A stretch of DNA of 64,000 bases. Origin: Bosea sp. PAMC 26642 (GTDB lineage: Bacteria; Pseudomonadota; Alphaproteobacteria; Rhizobiales; Beijerinckiaceae). How positions within the stretch are numbered: the first letter of the stretch is position 1; each line of letters starts with the position of its first letter. The notes under the pieces were generated by a model. It did no database searches, was not told the DNA's origin, and saw only the letters and a program-made list of their open reading frames with translations. The position numbers were made by a program, and so were the translations under genes. Positions 61,268 through 64,000 of the stretch are shown here, piece after piece. The stretch spans positions 124,001 through 188,000 of the forward strand of contig NZ_CP014301.1 in the NCBI RefSeq assembly GCF_001562255.1, given 5' to 3'.

Positions 61268-62965
61268 ATGTTCGTCAGCTCGCGCTCATTCGTAGTAAAT
61301 CAACGCATTGAATGCGATGTCTGCGTCATTGGCGCGGGGCCTGTCGGCGTTGCCGTTGCCGATCGCTTGTCGCGTTCAAGCTTAAACGTCATCGTTTTGG
61401 AGAGTGGCGGTCTCGAGCAGTCTGCCGAAGCTGACGCTTTGGCCATGCCGGAGCAAAATGCGCATATCGGCAATATCGATCAATTCCAGTTTACGAGGCA
61501 GTTCGGTGGAAATGCCAATGCCTGGCTTGTCCGGACCGACACGAGTTCACGCGGCGTCCGCCTGATCAGTCCGACCGCAGGCGATATTGCGGCGCGCCCG
61601 CATATCGAAGACAGCGGTTGGCCCATCTTGCATGACGAGATGACGCCTTATGTCGATGATGCACTGTCCTATTTCGGACTCCCGCCGAACGGCTTTTCGC
61701 CTGAAGGCTGGCGGAAGGCCGATTGCGCCGATATCGAGACCGGCGATGCGCGTGTCGATACGGCGGTCTTCCAGTTTGGCGACGCCCGCGAATTCGTTAT
61801 CGGGAAGAAAGAGAAGCTCGCCAAGGACGCCAATGTCCGGTTCATCCTGAATGCGACCGTCACCGATCTGGATGTCAGCGAGAGCGACGACCACGTCACG
61901 ACGGTTCACTACAAATCGGCCGAGGGCGATCTGTTCAACGTCGTCGCCAGGCACGTCGTCATCGCTGCCGGCGGCATCGGGTCCGTCCAGATCCTGCTGA
62001 ACTCGACGACGCGCAACCCCAACGGCATCGGCAACACATACGACAATGTCGGCCGCTATTTCATCGATCATCCGCTGATCGATGGCGGCGACCTCGTGCC
62101 CTTCGACAGGACATCGTTCGAGCGCTTCGAGTTCTACGACATGAGGCTGGTCGACGATGTCCCGATCCTGGGTCATTTCAAGATCAGCGATCAGGCTTTG
62201 GCGGCCGAGCATCTTGCCAGCATGAGCTGCATGATCTTCCCCCGCGAGGACGACTGGCGCCGCAACCAGCATCTTTCGCCCAGGCAGAACCGCGGCTTCA
62301 TGGCCTCGCTGCTGTTGCGCGAGCAGATTTTGAGACGGCAGTTTCCCACGCCGCGCGAAACCTTCGATGCCATCGTCGGCATCGACGGAATCGTCAAGCG
62401 CCTGCTCGACAGCCGGCGGCGGCCGAAAGCCAATCTCGGCCGTGGCGGGTGGTCGAAGCAGCGCGAGCACTACGGCGCTTTCGATCGCTTCCATGTCCTG
62501 CAGATCGCGGAGCAGTTCCCCCACCGCGAAAACCGCGTCTATCTCTCCCAGGAGAAGGACAGGTTCGGCGTCAGGCGCGTGGCCATCGACTGGAAGTGGC
62601 ATGACGATGACATCGCCGCGACCGTCGAGAGCCAGAAGGCCTTCGCCGCCATGTTCGCTTCGGCCGGGATCGGCCGTTACGAGATCAAGAGCGACAACGG
62701 CGTGCCCTCATTGGTCAGTTCGTCGACCTGCCACTACATGGGCACGGTACGGATGAGCGACGACCCCCGCAAAGGCGTCGTCGATGCGAATTGCCGCGTG
62801 CACGGCATCGACAATCTCTATGTCGCCACGAGCGGTGTCATGCCGACCGGGGGCTATGCAAACCCGACATTGCTCGCGGTCGCGTTCGGCCTGCGCGTGG
62901 TGGACCGGATCGTCCAGGCCTCGCAATCGGTCGATCTGGGCGAACAGCGCTCCGTCGCGGGGTGA
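61268..62965 (+). CDS. GMC-type FAD-dependent oxidoreductase
   Basis: 565 residues from ATG 61268. An N-terminal FAD-binding motif CDVCVIGAGPVGVAVADRLSR with the ribose-binding Glu in VIVLESGG, a mid-protein RHVVIAAGGIGSVQILLNS, and the C-terminal GMC block CHYMGTVRMSDDPRKGVVD...NLYVATSGVMPTGGYANPTLLAVAF with the catalytic His region. It is closest in layout to sugar- or alcohol-oxidising GMC enzymes; no haem or small-subunit gene is near. The start is uncertain (ATG 61235 also possible). It is preceded by unusually AT-rich DNA. Confidence 0.87.
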   Translation: MFVSSRSFVVNQRIECDVCVIGAGPVGVAVADRLSRSSLNVIVLESGGLEQSAEADALAMPEQNAHIGNIDQFQFTRQFGGNANAWLVRTDTSSRGVRLISPTAGDIAARPHIEDSGWPILHDEMTPYVDDALSYFGLPPNGFSPEGWRKADCADIETGDARVDTAVFQFGDAREFVIGKKEKLAKDANVRFILNATVTDLDVSESDDHVTTVHYKSAEGDLFNVVARHVVIAAGGIGSVQILLNSTTRNPNGIGNTYDNVGRYFIDHPLIDGGDLVPFDRTSFERFEFYDMRLVDDVPILGHFKISDQALAAEHLASMSCMIFPREDDWRRNQHLSPRQNRGFMASLLLREQILRRQFPTPRETFDAIVGIDGIVKRLLDSRRRPKANLGRGGWSKQREHYGAFDRFHVLQIAEQFPHRENRVYLSQEKDRFGVRRVAIDWKWHDDDIAATVESQKAFAAMFASAGIGRYEIKSDNGVPSLVSSSTCHYMGTVRMSDDPRKGVVDANCRVHGIDNLYVATSGVMPTGGYANPTLLAVAFGLRVVDRIVQASQSVDLGEQRSVAG

Positions 62966-63095
62966 TCAGGCCGGCCCCCCGGGCCGGGCGCTGCCCGCAT
63001 CCGGCTATTGATCAGGATTGTGTAATAATAGGCGCACGCAATCGCCGCTAATTCAGGCTATCGGCTGTTTCATTGTTGCAAATGTCGCGGCCCCT

Positions 63096-64000
63096 ATGTC
63101 CGTCACCGAAGTGCCTGTCACCGACAGCCTGTTTCCGGGCTTCCGCTTGCTCGACGTCGCGACGTCGGGCGCGCGGATTCGCGTGCGCATCGGTGGCGAG
63201 GGGCCGCCGCTCCTTTTGCTGCATGGCTATCCGCAGACGCACGCGCTCTGGCACAAGGTCGCCGCGCGGCTGAAGGACCGCTACACCCTCGTCTGCGCCG
63301 ATCTGCGCGGCTATGGCGACAGTGACAAGCCGGCGACCGACGCCGAGCATGTCCCCTATTCCAAACGCGCCATGGCGCTCGACATGGCGCAGGTCATGAG
63401 CGCGCTCGGCCACGAGCGCTTCTTCGTAGGGGCTCACGACCGCGGCGCGCGTGTTGCCCATCGCCTTGCGCTGGACCATGCCGGCCGCGTCATGCGTCTG
63501 GCGACGCTCGACATCGCTCCGACCCGCGAGATGTACGCCAACACCACGGACGCCTTCGCCCGCGCCTATTGGCACTGGTTCTTCCTGATCCAGCCCGCCC
63601 CCTTTCCAGAGCGCATGATCGCGGCCGATCCCGAGGCCTATTGGCGCAAGAAGTGCGGCTCCGGCTCGGCGGGGCTTGAGCCTTTCGCCCAGGAAGCCCT
63701 CGCCGCCTACCTGCGCTGCTTTTCCGATCCGGCGACCATTCATGGCAGCTGCGAGGACTATCGCGCCGCGGCCACGATCGACACCCGTCACGACGACGAG
63801 GATGGCGGGCGCAAGCTGACCCAGCCGCTGCTCGCGCTCTGGGGCGAGCATGGTATCATCGGCCGCTGCTTCGATCCGCTGGCGCTGTGGAGGCTGCGGG
63901 CCGAGGATGTGCGTGGACACAGCCTTCCGGGCGGACATTATCTCGCTGAAGAGGTGCCCGATCTGGTCGCGGCGGACTTTGCTGCCTTTTTTGGAGAACA
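63096..64000 (+). CDS. Haloacetate dehalogenase-like alpha/beta hydrolase (cut by window end)
   Basis: The first 301 residues are visible without a stop; family length is about 300, so very little is missing. The residues known from fluoroacetate dehalogenase of Rhodopseudomonas palustris are all recognisable: nucleophile Asp and two Arg in GAHDRGARVAHR, the fluoride-binding His-Trp in ARAYWHWFFLIQPAPFPE, the Tyr in SCEDYRAAATID and the catalytic His in LPGGHYLAEEVPD. It would hydrolyse haloacetates to glycolate in the cytosol. Plain epoxide hydrolase or esterase activity remains possible. Confidence 0.82.
   Translation, partial: MSVTEVPVTDSLFPGFRLLDVATSGARIRVRIGGEGPPLLLLHGYPQTHALWHKVAARLKDRYTLVCADLRGYGDSDKPATDAEHVPYSKRAMALDMAQVMSALGHERFFVGAHDRGARVAHRLALDHAGRVMRLATLDIAPTREMYANTTDAFARAYWHWFFLIQPAPFPERMIAADPEAYWRKKCGSGSAGLEPFAQEALAAYLRCFSDPATIHGSCEDYRAAATIDTRHDDEDGGRKLTQPLLALWGEHGIIGRCFDPLALWRLRAEDVRGHSLPGGHYLAEEVPDLVAADFAAFFGE

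Overview
The window looks like a chromosomal segment of a high-GC alphaproteobacterium, most likely Hyphomicrobiales (Rhizobiales); a Bosea-like genus is my guess. The evidence is a tRNA-His of the alphaproteobacterial type (no extra G at -1, A73, CCA encoded), DUF1236 and DUF1150 proteins, Hsp20 next to DUF1150, a PdhS/PleC/DivJ-type histidine kinase, phasins with a PhaR-like operator, and palindromic elements of the kind scattered through rhizobial genomes. The genus is inference; the class is well supported.

Left chromosomal part (1-22,266). It starts with a small secreted tyrosine/glycine-rich protein, then glyQ-glyS. glyS carries two in-frame palindromic insertions. Next is a three-gene set that matches the URC uracil-degradation route (a GTP cyclohydrolase II-like protein, a DUF1688/Urc4 protein and uracil phosphoribosyltransferase). 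A translationally coupled lysR-tctB-tctA-tctC tricarboxylate transporter operon follows, then a DMT exporter, a GST, a divergent MFS/LysR pair with a LysR box between them, a 1000-residue PAS histidine kinase and two phasin-type proteins.

Mobile element (22,294-41,000). A perfect 60-bp direct repeat, made of the 3' part of tRNA-His plus flanking bases, brackets an element with 18,647 bp between repeat starts. The right end holds a tyrosine integrase, an AlpA-like regulator and a prim-pol/D5-type replication protein, all on the minus strand. This backbone resembles P4-like satellites or small integrative elements; no capsid or terminase genes were seen. The left half is defence cargo on the minus strand: HNH endonuclease, Z1 helicase-like ATPase, PD-(D/E)XK nuclease, MutL/MORC-like GHKL ATPase and two unrecognised proteins in a tightly coupled operon, followed by a C5 cytosine methyltransferase overlapping a Vsr nickase. 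I read this as a variant of the MutL-Z1 restriction-like systems (relatives of Mza). It is the most interesting locus in the window. Four degenerate copies of an 89-bp tandem repeat lie next to attL, and an AT-rich gene for an exported ClpP-like protein lies between defence and replication modules.

Right chromosomal part (41,001-64,000). Genes are hsp20-DUF1150, an alpha/beta hydrolase, a GT4 glycosyltransferase, infC (with an AUU start), a class II aldolase-like protein, a soluble tandem-sensor CheW protein, an autoregulated gntR-dctA unit, rpmI-rplT, an M20 peptidase, a LOG-family protein, a three-gene periplasmic Sco1 operon, pheS-GT21-pheT, a GMC oxidoreductase behind a very AT-rich leader, and an almost complete haloacetate-dehalogenase-like hydrolase running off the end.
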